Shown here: positions 1-9,693 of the stretch, piece by piece
Layout: the number at the start of each line of letters is the position of its first letter
Position numbering within the stretch: position 1 is the stretch's first letter
Source of the DNA: Caecibacteroides pullorum
Lineage (GTDB): Bacteria > Bacteroidota > Bacteroidia > Bacteroidales > Bacteroidaceae
Reading direction: 5' to 3'
Length of the DNA stretch: 64,000 nucleotides
Assembly (NCBI RefSeq): GCF_019239235.1
Contig: NZ_JAAZTS010000003.1
Location: 186,001 to 250,000 of the forward strand
Notes under the pieces: model-generated
What the model was told of the DNA's origin: nothing
Database searches by the model: none
What the model saw: only the letters and a program-made list of their open reading frames with translations
Program-made: the position numbers and the translations under genes

Positions 1-1075
1 CTTGTGCCAGTCCTATAAATACAGCAGACAACATGGTGAAAACATAAGCTTGTATAAAGGCTACCAGTAATTCAAGGGCATTCATGAACAGGTTGAATAA
101 AACGGAAGCAACTGTTAGTGTTCCATTCAGTGCTGGTCCCATGCTGGCAGAAATAAATATCAATCCGGTCAGTACCAGCATTGCCACGTGTCCAGCTAAC
201 ATATTGGCAAAAAGACGGATCATCAGTGCAAATGGCTTAGTGAAAATACCAAAGAATTCGATAAATGGCATCATCGGTACCGGTACTTTCAGCCACCATG
301 GAACGTCTGGCCAGAAAATATCCTTCCAATAGGTTTTGGTTCCGAATAGATTGACTGCCAAAAAAGTGCAGAGTGCCAATACCATGGTAATGGCAATGTT
401 TCCTGTCACGTTAGCACCACCAGGGAAGAAAGGTATCAACCCCATCAGATTATTGATGAAAATAAAAAAGAAAGCAGTCAAAAGGTAGGGAGCAAATTTT
501 TTGTATTTGGGCCCTACGCAACTTTTGATGATGTCATCATTGACCATCATAATGAGCATTTCCATCAGTCCAACAAATCCTCCAGGAGCTGCACTGTCTT
601 TCGGGTGTCTCTTATACCAGCGTGCTACATAAAGGATGATAAATGTTAGTAGTACACTGTTGATTAGTAACGCTAGAACTACTTTGGTAATCGAAATATC
701 GAAAGGGCGGATTTCGTTACCGGCAGCATCATGTTCTATTAGTTTCCCTTCGTATGGACTACCGGCAGGGGCAATGGACAGTCCTTCGTAGCTGCCTTCA
801 TTTTCCTCTAAGCGTGCTGAAGAGAATATGTGCCATCCACTCGTTTGGCTGTACACAATTACTGGTAGAGGAATGGTGAGATGAGTATCTCCCCATGATG
901 TAATGTGCCATTCGTATGAGTCACCGATATGTCCGAATACAATTTCTTTAATATCGACTTTTTCTTCAGCCGGTTGTTCTGAGGAGGAGTCAGCTGACCA
1001 AGCGGAAGCAGGACATAGGAGCAATAATGCTGCCATGATGTACAATCCGGTCCATATTTTATACAATCGTTTCAT
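1..1075 (-). CDS. atpB: ATP synthase F0 subunit a, partial (runs off left edge)
   Basis: Membrane subunit a of the F1F0 ATP synthase, forming the proton half-channels beside the c-ring. About 358 codons are visible from the ATG at 1075 down to the window edge; the C-terminus lies outside. The N-terminus starts with a hydrophobic signal-like stretch, followed by a long polar region of about 130 residues that is usual in Bacteroidetes AtpB, then transmembrane helices. The motif MIRLFANMLAGH carries the arginine essential for proton transfer. The start overlaps the stop of the upstream small membrane gene by ATGA, indicating translational coupling. Downstream atp genes (c, b, delta, alpha, gamma) would be expected beyond the edge. 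Confidence 0.93.
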   Translation of the reverse strand, partial: MKRLYKIWTGLYIMAALLLLCPASAWSADSSSEQPAEEKVDIKEIVFGHIGDSYEWHITSWGDTHLTIPLPVIVYSQTSGWHIFSSARLEENEGSYEGLSIAPAGSPYEGKLIEHDAAGNEIRPFDISITKVVLALLINSVLLTFIILYVARWYKRHPKDSAAPGGFVGLMEMLIMMVNDDIIKSCVGPKYKKFAPYLLTAFFFIFINNLMGLIPFFPGGANVTGNIAITMVLALCTFLAVNLFGTKTYWKDIFWPDVPWWLKVPVPMMPFIEFFGIFTKPFALMIRLFANMLAGHVAMLVLTGLIFISASMGPALNGTLTVASVLFNLFMNALELLVAFIQAYVFTMLSAVFIGLAQ

Positions 1076-1479
1076 CGTTTATTCTCTTTTTGTGATTTTT
1101 TGTTCACTTCAAATGTGAAGAAGAACCAAGAATCATACGTTAGATATATCAAGTAGTTGGCGATGAACGTCAGCAGAAAAGCTTGTGCTTCTTCGCGGAC
1201 TATCACGCAATAAAGTACCATCAGAATGAATGAGGCAAGCATTCGCATTACACGGAGCAACATATATATTTGCAACAACTTGCCCGTCATCTTTTTGCGA
1301 CTCCATTCCACTATGTTGATCATTAACCAACCGAATAGAAAGAAATAGGAGGGAATTAATGGATAACCGTTAAAATAATGGTGTGGATTAGTATTAAAAT
1401 AGATCCATCCTCCTACTATTCCCAATAAGAAGGTTAATACCGCGGTTTGGATCAGGTAATTACGTTTTGTTTTGCTCAC
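1072..1479 (-). CDS. small membrane protein of the atp operon (AtpI-like position)
   Basis: 135 residues with about four hydrophobic helices, e.g. the segments beginning LIQTAVLTFLLG and YFFLFGWLMINIV, then two more near residues 80-120. It sits between atpC and atpB, where Bacteroidetes atp operons carry a poorly conserved membrane protein comparable in position to AtpI. AtpI proteins are thought to help c-ring assembly or Mg2+ supply; that role here is inferred from position only. The C-terminal end is basic and polar (NKKSQKENKR). The stop overlaps the atpB start by 4 bp (ATGA). Confidence 0.75.
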   Translation of the reverse strand: MSKTKRNYLIQTAVLTFLLGIVGGWIYFNTNPHHYFNGYPLIPSYFFLFGWLMINIVEWSRKKMTGKLLQIYMLLRVMRMLASFILMVLYCVIVREEAQAFLLTFIANYLIYLTYDSWFFFTFEVNKKSQKENKR

Positions 1480-1523
1480 GTCCTCATTCGTTTTTTCAAT
1501 GTATTTATAATAATGTACTTTTA

Positions 1524-1769
1524 TTAATTAATGCAGACGGAAACGTTGTTGTCATTCATTTCTACGAATCCTCCCATTACTTCTAAGTTTTGTGACGTAC
1601 CGTCTGCTGTAACATACAGAATTTTTCCACGTGTGAGTGAAGAAACGATAGGGGCATGTTGTGGCAAAATGGTAAAAGAACCCATGACTCCTGGTAGAGT
1701 GACTTGATTCACTTCACCTTGAAAGAGTTTTTTTTCCGGTGATACGATAGTCAACTGTAATTTTTTCAT
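1524..1769 (-). CDS. atpC: ATP synthase F1 subunit epsilon, short form
   Basis: 81 residues matching the N-terminal beta-sandwich of epsilon (MKKLQLTIVSPEKKLFQGEV at the start, then a GSFTILPQHAPIV segment). Most bacterial epsilon subunits are about 130-140 residues and have a C-terminal helical hairpin that can inhibit ATP hydrolysis. That hairpin is absent here; the protein stops after the beta domain. Short epsilon subunits are usual in Bacteroidetes, so this is not read as a truncation. It lies 64 bp downstream of atpD in the same operon. Confidence 0.9.
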   Translation of the reverse strand: MKKLQLTIVSPEKKLFQGEVNQVTLPGVMGSFTILPQHAPIVSSLTRGKILYVTADGTSQNLEVMGGFVEMNDNNVSVCIN

Positions 1770-1833
1770 TGCCTTTATTTGATATTTGGTTTATCGTCGG
1801 CAGTTAAATAAGCTACAGACAGATAATTACGTA

Positions 1834-3357
<1,524 letters not shown>

Positions 3358-3447
3358 CTAATTCTTTATATATAATCTAAATCTCATATTTCTATCGAAG
3401 ACTAGAAAAATATTGAAAATTTATTCATATCTCTCTTACTTCACGTG

Positions 3448-3455
3448 CAAAAGTA
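3448..3455 (-). promoter_or_regulatory. Bacteroidetes-type -7 box upstream of atpD
   Basis: The minus strand reads TACTTTTG followed by C, an exact match to the Bacteroides -7 consensus TAnnTTTG. No clear TTTG -33 partner is seen. It would give an atpD leader of roughly 85 bases. Confidence 0.5.
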
Positions 3456-3567
3456 GAAACAATTCGGCATGAGATGTACTTTTGCATATGTTTTTTTTTA
3501 ATGATTATATAATTTTGGACGTTTAAGGTTCCTTTTTGAACATTCGGTTTACGTAGATGCAAGTATT

Positions 3568-3585
3568 GTTAACGTTTGTTTAAGC
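3568..3585 (+). promoter_or_regulatory. candidate arabinose-regulator operator upstream of the mutarotase gene
   Basis: GTTAACGTTTGTTTAAGC, an imperfect inverted repeat with TTAA half-sites, in the 343-bp gap between atpD and the mutarotase gene. A shorter version, GTTAACGTTTAAGC, occurs immediately before araD at 7314-7327. The recurrence at the two likely transcription starts of the arabinose block suggests a shared operator for the Nudix-type regulator at 6636-7313. The assignment is inferred; I have not matched it to a published motif. Confidence 0.4.
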
Positions 3586-3697
3586 ATATGTTCTCTCTTT
3601 CTTTCATGTTGTGAAACATAATAATGTTTGATTACTGGATGAAAATAAAGTGTTATTTTTACACTTAAAAAGGAGTTTGAATCAAATACCAGTTATT

Positions 3698-4834
3698 ATG
3701 AAAAAACATTTTTTGTTAGTTGGAGCTATAATTTGTTTATTATCAGCTTCTTGTGTTCAAAAATCTGATTTGACACTTTCTGGATTAAATCCTATGGCTT
3801 ATCAGACAATAGTGAATGATGCCCAGACCAATTTGTATAAACTGAGAAATCAAAGGGGAATGGAGGTCTGTGTGACAAATTTTGGAGGCCGTATAGTTTC
3901 TGTTATGGTCCCAGATAAAAATGGGGAAATGAGGGATGTAGTTTTAGGCTTTGACAGAATTGTTGACTATATTCATATTCCGAGTGATTTTGGTGCGTCT
4001 ATTGGGCGCTATGCCAATCGTATAAACCAAGGACGTTTGGTCTTGGATGGAGATACGATTCAATTACCGCAAAATAATTTTGGCCATTGTTTACATGGAG
4101 GTCCTAAGGGATGGCAGTATCAAGTGTATGACGCTAACCAAATTGATGATACTACACTGGAGTTGACAATTGTTTCGCCAGACGGTGATGAGAACTTTCC
4201 TGGAAATGTAACAGCCAAAGTTATCTATAAACTTACGGATGACAATGCCATTGATATCAAATACAGTGCAACGACTGATAAGAAAACGGTGATTAACATG
4301 ACTAACCATTCATATTTCAATTTGTCAGGAGATCCATCCAAGGCTGCTACTGACCATATTCTATATATAAATGCAGATACTTATACTCCTGTTGACAGTA
4401 CATTTATGACAACTGGAGAGATTCTGCCTGTAAAAGATACGCCAATGGATTTTACTGTTCCTAAAGTTATAGGAAAGGATATCAGCAATTATGATTTCGT
4501 TCAATTGAAGAATGGCAATGGATATGATCATAATTGGGTATTGAATACTAAAGGTGATTTGACGCAGGTCGCTGCTCGTTTGACGTCTCCTGAAACAGGA
4601 ATAACTTTGGAGGTATATACTAATGAACCTGGAATTCAAGTTTATACAGGTAATTTTCTGGATGGGACAGTAAAAGGTAAAAAAGGTATAGTCTATAATC
4701 AACGGGCATCCGTTTGTTTGGAGACTCAGCATTATCCTGATAGCCCCAATAAATCAGAATGGCCATCTGTGATTCTAGAACCGGGGCAAACGTATAGCAG
4801 TGAATGTATCTTTAAATTCAGTGTCGAGAAATAA
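3698..4834 (+). CDS. galM: aldose 1-epimerase (mutarotase), lipoprotein
   Basis: 378 residues, GalM family, interconverting alpha and beta anomers of aldoses. I chose the ATG at 3698 rather than an upstream in-frame start at 3650, because it begins a clear lipoprotein signal (MKKHFLLVGA...) with lipobox LLSAS-C and the acylated cysteine at residue 19. The product is therefore probably periplasmic or membrane-anchored. Expected catalytic residues are visible: His133 in CLHGG, His204 in MTNHSYFNLSG and Glu342 in CLETQHYPDSPN. It opens the arabinose block, 35 bp ahead of the symporter, so its natural substrate may be L-arabinose. The coding sequence is noticeably AT-richer than araD-araB downstream. 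Confidence 0.9.
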   Translation: MKKHFLLVGAIICLLSASCVQKSDLTLSGLNPMAYQTIVNDAQTNLYKLRNQRGMEVCVTNFGGRIVSVMVPDKNGEMRDVVLGFDRIVDYIHIPSDFGASIGRYANRINQGRLVLDGDTIQLPQNNFGHCLHGGPKGWQYQVYDANQIDDTTLELTIVSPDGDENFPGNVTAKVIYKLTDDNAIDIKYSATTDKKTVINMTNHSYFNLSGDPSKAATDHILYINADTYTPVDSTFMTTGEILPVKDTPMDFTVPKVIGKDISNYDFVQLKNGNGYDHNWVLNTKGDLTQVAARLTSPETGITLEVYTNEPGIQVYTGNFLDGTVKGKKGIVYNQRASVCLETQHYPDSPNKSEWPSVILEPGQTYSSECIFKFSVEK

Positions 4835-4869
4835 CCTTAAAAGTAGTGCTAATTTGAAAAATAGAAAAT

Positions 4870-6615
4870 ATGAATTGGAATACAAATGAATTTATCTGGC
4901 TCGACTGGGTGATACTTGCTGTAGGAGTCGTAGCTATAGTCTGGGCGATTTATCGTGCCATAAAGAAAGATAAGGAAAAAATGAAAGGTGCCGATAGTCA
5001 GGATTATCTGTTCGGAAAAGGCGAACCTTGGTATATCATTGGTGCGGCTATCTTTGCTGCCAACATTGGCTCTGAACATTTGGTTGGTCTTGCAGGAACT
5101 GGAGCCAAAGATGGTGTAGGGATGGCTCATTGGGAAATGCAGGGATGGATGATTCTGATTTTGGGATGGCTGTTTGTTCCTTTCTATCAACTGCTGAACA
5201 ACAAGATGGGTAAGATTATCACTATGCCTGATTTCTTGAAATTCCGTTATACTCAACGTACGGGCTCGTGGTTGTCTATCATCACTTTGATAGCCTATGT
5301 GTTGACTAAGGTTTCTGTTACAGCTTTTACAGGTGGTATTTTCTTTGAGTATTTGCTTGGCTTACCTTTTTGGTATGGTGCTATTGGCTTAATTGCTGTT
5401 ACGGCTGTATTCACGGTTTTCGGTGGTATGAAGGGTGTAATGACACTGTCTGCCATTCAGACTCCGATTTTGATTATCGGTTCTTTCCTGGTATTGTTTT
5501 TGGGACTGAGCATGTTGGGTGACGGTAGTATCAGCGAAGGCTGGTCACAGATGATGGCTGTTTGTAACGCTGCTCACGACGGTTTTGGTACAACTCACAT
5601 GTTCCATACCGATCCTGCAGATCCCATGTATTCGCAATTTCCCGGATATGTAGTATTCCTCGGTGCTTCCATTATTGGTTTCTGGTATTGGTGTACCGAC
5701 CAACACATCGTACAACGTGTACTCGGACAGCAAAAGGGTGAATCGGACGATGTCGTGATGAAACGTGCTCGGCGTGGTTCTATTGCTGCTGGTTATTTCA
5801 AACTGTTACCAGTATTCATGTTCTTGATTCCTGGTATGGTTGCTTATGCGCTTGCTCAAAAGACAGGTAGTGGCATTGTGATGGATATTACCAACGCTCA
5901 CGATACAGACGGTGCTTTTGCCATGATGGTGAAAAATATTTTGCCTGCCGGTATTAAGGGAATTGTGACTATCGGTTTCATCTGTGCTCTTGTCGCCTCG
6001 CTGGCAGCCTTCTTCAACAGCTGCGCCACGTTGTTCACAGAGGACTTTTACAAACCGATGAAGAAAGGCATGAGCGAAAGCCATTACGTACTGGTAGGGC
6101 GTATTGCTACAATAGTAGTCGTATTGCTGGGCCTGGCCTGGATGCCTATCATGATGAATATGGGAAATCTTTATTCATACCTGCAGGACATTCAGTCACT
6201 GATTGCACCCGCAATGGTTGCTGTCTTTACGCTGGGTATCTTCTCAAAGCGTATCACTCCGAAAGCAGGCGAATGGGGACTCATCGGCGGTTTCCTCATC
6301 GGTATGGTCCGTCTGCTTACCAATGTCATCACAGATTCGGGTAAGGCCGTGATGGATGGTGCTTTCTGGGAATGCACTACTTGGTTCTGGCAGACCAATT
6401 GGCTTATTTTCGAAGTCTGGTTGCTTGTATTTTTGATTGTTTTGATGGTTGTTGTATCCTGCTTTACGCCGAAACCTTCTGCTCAGCAGATTGAAGCCAT
6501 TACTTTCACTGGCAGTTATAAACAACTCATCCGTGAGAGCTGGAATAAATGGGACGTTATTGCTTCACTGGGTGTCGTGTTGCTTTGTGCCCTGTTCTAT
6601 GCTTATTTCTGGTAA
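4870..6615 (+). CDS. sodium:solute symporter (SGLT type), probable arabinose transporter
   Basis: 581 residues, strongly hydrophobic along its length with about 13-14 transmembrane helices. It belongs to the solute:sodium symporter family: an N-terminal helix, then IGAAIFAANIGSEHLVGLAG, the conserved first core helix of SGLT-type proteins, and the later GFWYWCTDQHIVQRVL segment. Members import sugars with Na+. The gene is sandwiched between the mutarotase and the arabinose regulator, and no other sugar importer is present in the block, so L-arabinose is the probable cargo by context. It likely shares a transcript with its neighbours (gaps of 35 and 20 bp). Confidence 0.88.
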   Translation: MNWNTNEFIWLDWVILAVGVVAIVWAIYRAIKKDKEKMKGADSQDYLFGKGEPWYIIGAAIFAANIGSEHLVGLAGTGAKDGVGMAHWEMQGWMILILGWLFVPFYQLLNNKMGKIITMPDFLKFRYTQRTGSWLSIITLIAYVLTKVSVTAFTGGIFFEYLLGLPFWYGAIGLIAVTAVFTVFGGMKGVMTLSAIQTPILIIGSFLVLFLGLSMLGDGSISEGWSQMMAVCNAAHDGFGTTHMFHTDPADPMYSQFPGYVVFLGASIIGFWYWCTDQHIVQRVLGQQKGESDDVVMKRARRGSIAAGYFKLLPVFMFLIPGMVAYALAQKTGSGIVMDITNAHDTDGAFAMMVKNILPAGIKGIVTIGFICALVASLAAFFNSCATLFTEDFYKPMKKGMSESHYVLVGRIATIVVVLLGLAWMPIMMNMGNLYSYLQDIQSLIAPAMVAVFTLGIFSKRITPKAGEWGLIGGFLIGMVRLLTNVITDSGKAVMDGAFWECTTWFWQTNWLIFEVWLLVFLIVLMVVVSCFTPKPSAQQIEAITFTGSYKQLIRESWNKWDVIASLGVVLLCALFYAYFW

Positions 6616-6635
6616 TTGTATTTAATGTTTCTTGA

Positions 6636-7313
6636 ATGACAACATATTATAATATTAATCCGAAGTTCTATATTTCGGTAGACTGCATTATTTTCGGTTT
6701 CAGCAAAGGAGAACTGAGCCTTCTCCTGTTGAAACGAAACTTTGAGCCGGCCAAAGGCGAGTGGTCGCTGATGGGCGGTTTTGTGCAGGAAAATGAAAGC
6801 GTGGACGATGCTGCCAAACGAGTCTTGGCTGAGTTGACAGGTTTGGAACAAGTCTATATAGAACAGGTTGGAGCGTTCGGTGCCATAGACCGCGATCCGG
6901 GAGGAAGAGTCATTTCCATTGCATATTATGCCTTGATCAATATCGATGAATACGACCGTGAACTGGTTCAACAGCATAATGCTTTCTGGATTGGAATCAA
7001 TGACTTGCCCCCTTTGATATTCGACCATTGGGAGATGGTTCAGAAGGCACGTGCTATGATGCAGAAGAAAGCATCTACGGAGCCTATCGGCTTCAATCTG
7101 CTTCCCAAGCTCTTTACCCTGTCGCAATTGCAAAGTCTGTATGAAGCTATTTATGGAGAGCCTATTGATAAACGCAATTTCCGTAAGCGGATTGCGGAGA
7201 TGAACTACATTGAGAAGACGGACAAAAAAGACAAAACCGGCTCCAAACGTAGTGCGGCCCTGTATCAATTTAATGAGAACATTTATCGGAAAGCTCCTAA
7301 ATTTAAATTATAA
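6636..7313 (+). CDS. Nudix-domain transcriptional regulator of arabinose use (AraR type)
   Basis: 225 residues: an N-terminal Nudix fold (about 1-150) and a C-terminal winged-helix-like region (about 155-225, basic). The Nudix box is degenerate. The stretch GGFVQENESVDDAAKRVLAE keeps the first Glu and the Arg, but the RE pair reads RV and the EE pair reads EL, so pyrophosphohydrolase activity is unlikely. This fits the NrtR-related regulators that sense a sugar with a disabled Nudix domain; a Bacteroides AraR of this family is known to control arabinose genes. It lies between the symporter and araD. Candidate operators are at 3568-3585 and 7314-7327, the second directly after its stop codon. 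Confidence 0.88.
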   Translation: MTTYYNINPKFYISVDCIIFGFSKGELSLLLLKRNFEPAKGEWSLMGGFVQENESVDDAAKRVLAELTGLEQVYIEQVGAFGAIDRDPGGRVISIAYYALINIDEYDRELVQQHNAFWIGINDLPPLIFDHWEMVQKARAMMQKKASTEPIGFNLLPKLFTLSQLQSLYEAIYGEPIDKRNFRKRIAEMNYIEKTDKKDKTGSKRSAALYQFNENIYRKAPKFKL

Positions 7314-7327
7314 GTTAACGTTTAAGC
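7314..7327 (+). promoter_or_regulatory. candidate operator between the regulator gene and araD
   Basis: GTTAACGTTTAAGC occupies most of the 23-bp gap before araD and shares GTTAACGTTT and TTTAAGC with the site at 3568-3585. It could let the regulator control araD-araA-araB separately. Inferred from recurrence and position only. Confidence 0.35.
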
Positions 7328-7336
7328 GATATAATT

Positions 7337-8026
7337 ATGCTAGAAGAACTGAAAGAAAAAGTATTTCGTGCCAACCTTGACTTGGTGAAGCACGGACTGG
7401 TCATCTTCACTTGGGGAAACGTGTCGGCCATCGACCGCGCAAGCGGGCTGGTGGTCATCAAGCCCAGTGGTGTAAGCTATGACGAGATGAAGGCCACGGA
7501 CATGGTGGTGGTAGATCTAGACGGTAAGGTAGTGGAGGGGAATCTTCGTCCTTCTTCAGATACGCCGACCCATGTGGTGCTCTACAAGGCTTTTCCCGAA
7601 ATCGGTGGAGTGGTGCATACACACTCTACCTATGCCACTGCCTGGGCACAGGCCGGATGCGATATACCTAACATCGGCACGACGCACGCCGACTACTTCC
7701 ACGACGCCATTCCTTGCACGGCCGACATGACCGAGGCCGAAGTGAAGGGCGAGTATGAGCTGGAGACGGGCAATGTCATCGTGAAGCGCTTCGAAGGCCT
7801 GAACCCCGTGCACACACCAGGCGTGCTGGTCAAGAACCACGGTCCCTTTGCCTGGGGCAAGGATGCGCACGACGCTGTCCACAACGCCGTCGTCATGGAG
7901 CAGGTGGCCAAGATGGCATCCATTGCCTACGCCGTCAATCCTAACCTGACCATGAACCCGCTGCTCATCGAGAAGCACTTCAGCCGCAAGCACGGACCGA
8001 ATGCCTACTACGGACAGAAGAAATGA
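7337..8026 (+). CDS. araD: L-ribulose-5-phosphate 4-epimerase
   Basis: 229 residues, class II aldolase/adducin fold, converting L-ribulose 5-phosphate to D-xylulose 5-phosphate, the last step into the pentose phosphate pathway. Zinc ligands are visible as His94 and His96 in [12 protein letters not shown], with a third histidine expected in the segment around [16 protein letters not shown]. The RPSSDTPTH stretch near residue 71 is typical of AraD. Base composition jumps to GC-rich codons partway into this gene and stays so through araB and the arabinofuranosidase. It is followed 57 bp later by araA. Confidence 0.95.
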   Translation: MLEELKEKVFRANLDLVKHGLVIFTWGNVSAIDRASGLVVIKPSGVSYDEMKATDMVVVDLDGKVVEGNLRPSSDTPTHVVLYKAFPEIGGVVHTHSTYATAWAQAGCDIPNIGTTHADYFHDAIPCTADMTEAEVKGEYELETGNVIVKRFEGLNPVHTPGVLVKNHGPFAWGKDAHDAVHNAVVMEQVAKMASIAYAVNPNLTMNPLLIEKHFSRKHGPNAYYGQKK

Positions 8027-8083
8027 TATGAATAATCAACCAAAAAGAATCATAACCCAATAATTAATAAACATTGTACTATT

Positions 8084-9610
8084 ATGAACGCATTTGATCA
8101 ATATGAAGTATGGTTCGTCACAGGAGCACAGCTTCTGTACGGAGGAGACGCAGTAATCGCAGTTGATGCACACAGTAACGAGATGGTAAAAGGTCTGAAC
8201 GAGTCGGGCAAGCTGCCTGTCAAGGTGGTATATAAAGGTACGGCCAACTCGTCCAAGGAAGTGGAAGCCGTGTTCAAGGCTGCCAACAACGAAGAACGCT
8301 GTATCGGTGTCATCACTTGGATGCACACCTTCTCGCCCGCCAAGATGTGGATTCACGGCTTGCAGCAGCTGAAGAAGCCGTTGCTCCACCTGCACACGCA
8401 GTACAACAAGGAAATTCCCTGGGATACGATGGACATGGACTTCATGAACCTCAACCAGAGTGCCCACGGCGACCGTGAGTTCGGCCACATCTGCACCCGC
8501 ATGCGCATCCGCCGCAAAGTGGTGGTAGGCTACTGGAAGGAAGAGGAAACGCAGAAGAAGATTGCCGTGTGGATGCGCGTCTGTGCCGCTTGGGCCGATG
8601 CTCAGGACATGCTCATTATCCGCTTCGGCGACCAGATGAATAACGTGGCCGTGACCGACGGCGACAAGGTGGAGGCCGAGCAGCGCATGGGCTACCACGT
8701 GGACTACTGCCCCGTGAGCGAGCTGATGGAATATCACGCACAGGTGAAGGATGAAGACGTGAAGGCATTGGTAGACGAATACTTCCGCCTTTACGATCAC
8801 GACGCCGCATTGGAAGACGGACGTACCGAAGCTTATGGAAAAGTTTGGAATGCTGCCAAGGCCGAACTCGCCCTGCGTGCCATCCTGAAGGCGAAGGGTG
8901 CCAAAGGCTTCACCACCAACTTCGACGACCTGGGCCAGACCGACGGCAGTTACTTCGACCAGATTCCGGGATTGGCATCTCAGCGCCTGATGGCTGAAGG
9001 CTACGGATTCGGTGCCGAAGGCGACTGGAAGTCCGCCGCCCTCTACCGTACCGTATGGGTGATGAACCAGGGCCTGCCCACCGGCTGCTCCTTCCTTGAG
9101 GACTACACGCTGAACTTCGACGGCGAGAACAGCTCCATCCTTCAGGCCCACATGTTGGAGGTATGTCCGCTCATCGCTGCCCAGAAGCCCCGTCTGGAAG
9201 TTCACTTCCTCGGCATCGGCATCCGCAAGAGCCAGACGGCCCGTCTCGTGTTCACGTCGAAGGTGGGTACCGGCTGCACCGCTACGGTCGTTGACTTGGG
9301 CAACCGCTTCCGCCTGATTGTAAACGATGTAGAGTGCATCGAGCCGAAACCGCTGCCCAAGCTGCCCGTGGCTTCCGCCCTGTGGAAACCGATGCCCAAC
9401 TTCGAGGTAGGCGCAGGCGCCTGGATCCTGGCCGGTGGCACGCACCACTCCTGCTTCTCCTACGACCTGACGGCCGAATACTGGGAAGACTACGCCGAGA
9501 TTGCAGGCATCGAGATGGTTCACATCAACAAGGACACCACCATCAGCGAGTTCAAGAAAGAGCTCCGCATGAACGAAGTGTACTACATGCTGAACAAGGC
9601 GCTTTGCTAA
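8084..9610 (+). CDS. araA: L-arabinose isomerase
   Basis: 508 residues, normal family length, cytoplasmic, isomerising L-arabinose to L-ribulose with Mn2+. The start MNAFDQYEVWFVTGAQLLYG carries the family signature FVTGAQ-LYG. The EQRMGYHVDYCPV segment and the C-terminal WILAGGTHHSCFSYDLT, which contains a conserved active-site histidine, are also present. It lies between araD and araB; a stem-loop with a T-run in the araA-araB gap may reduce transcription into araB. Confidence 0.96.
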   Translation: MNAFDQYEVWFVTGAQLLYGGDAVIAVDAHSNEMVKGLNESGKLPVKVVYKGTANSSKEVEAVFKAANNEERCIGVITWMHTFSPAKMWIHGLQQLKKPLLHLHTQYNKEIPWDTMDMDFMNLNQSAHGDREFGHICTRMRIRRKVVVGYWKEEETQKKIAVWMRVCAAWADAQDMLIIRFGDQMNNVAVTDGDKVEAEQRMGYHVDYCPVSELMEYHAQVKDEDVKALVDEYFRLYDHDAALEDGRTEAYGKVWNAAKAELALRAILKAKGAKGFTTNFDDLGQTDGSYFDQIPGLASQRLMAEGYGFGAEGDWKSAALYRTVWVMNQGLPTGCSFLEDYTLNFDGENSSILQAHMLEVCPLIAAQKPRLEVHFLGIGIRKSQTARLVFTSKVGTGCTATVVDLGNRFRLIVNDVECIEPKPLPKLPVASALWKPMPNFEVGAGAWILAGGTHHSCFSYDLTAEYWEDYAEIAGIEMVHINKDTTISEFKKELRMNEVYYMLNKALC

Positions 9611-9620
9611 ATCTGTAACC

Positions 9621-9666
9621 GAAGAAAGGAAGGCACACATTGAGTGTGTCTTCCTTCTTCTTTTTG
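9621..9666 (+). terminator. stem-loop with T-run between araA and araB
   Basis: GGAAG..ACACA pairs with TGTGT..CTTCC around a short loop, extended by GAAGAA/TTCTTC and followed by TTTTTG. It has the form of an intrinsic terminator or attenuator. It ends about 27 bp before the araB start. Confidence 0.6.
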
Positions 9667-9693
9667 TTTCACCTTATATACAATACCATTCGT

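Noticed and set aside
8036..9640. Long minus-strand open frame (534 codons) opposite araA
   Set aside because: It is the antisense shadow of a GC-rich gene; the araA frame is unmistakable and the antisense product has no domain and is His/Val/Gln-rich.
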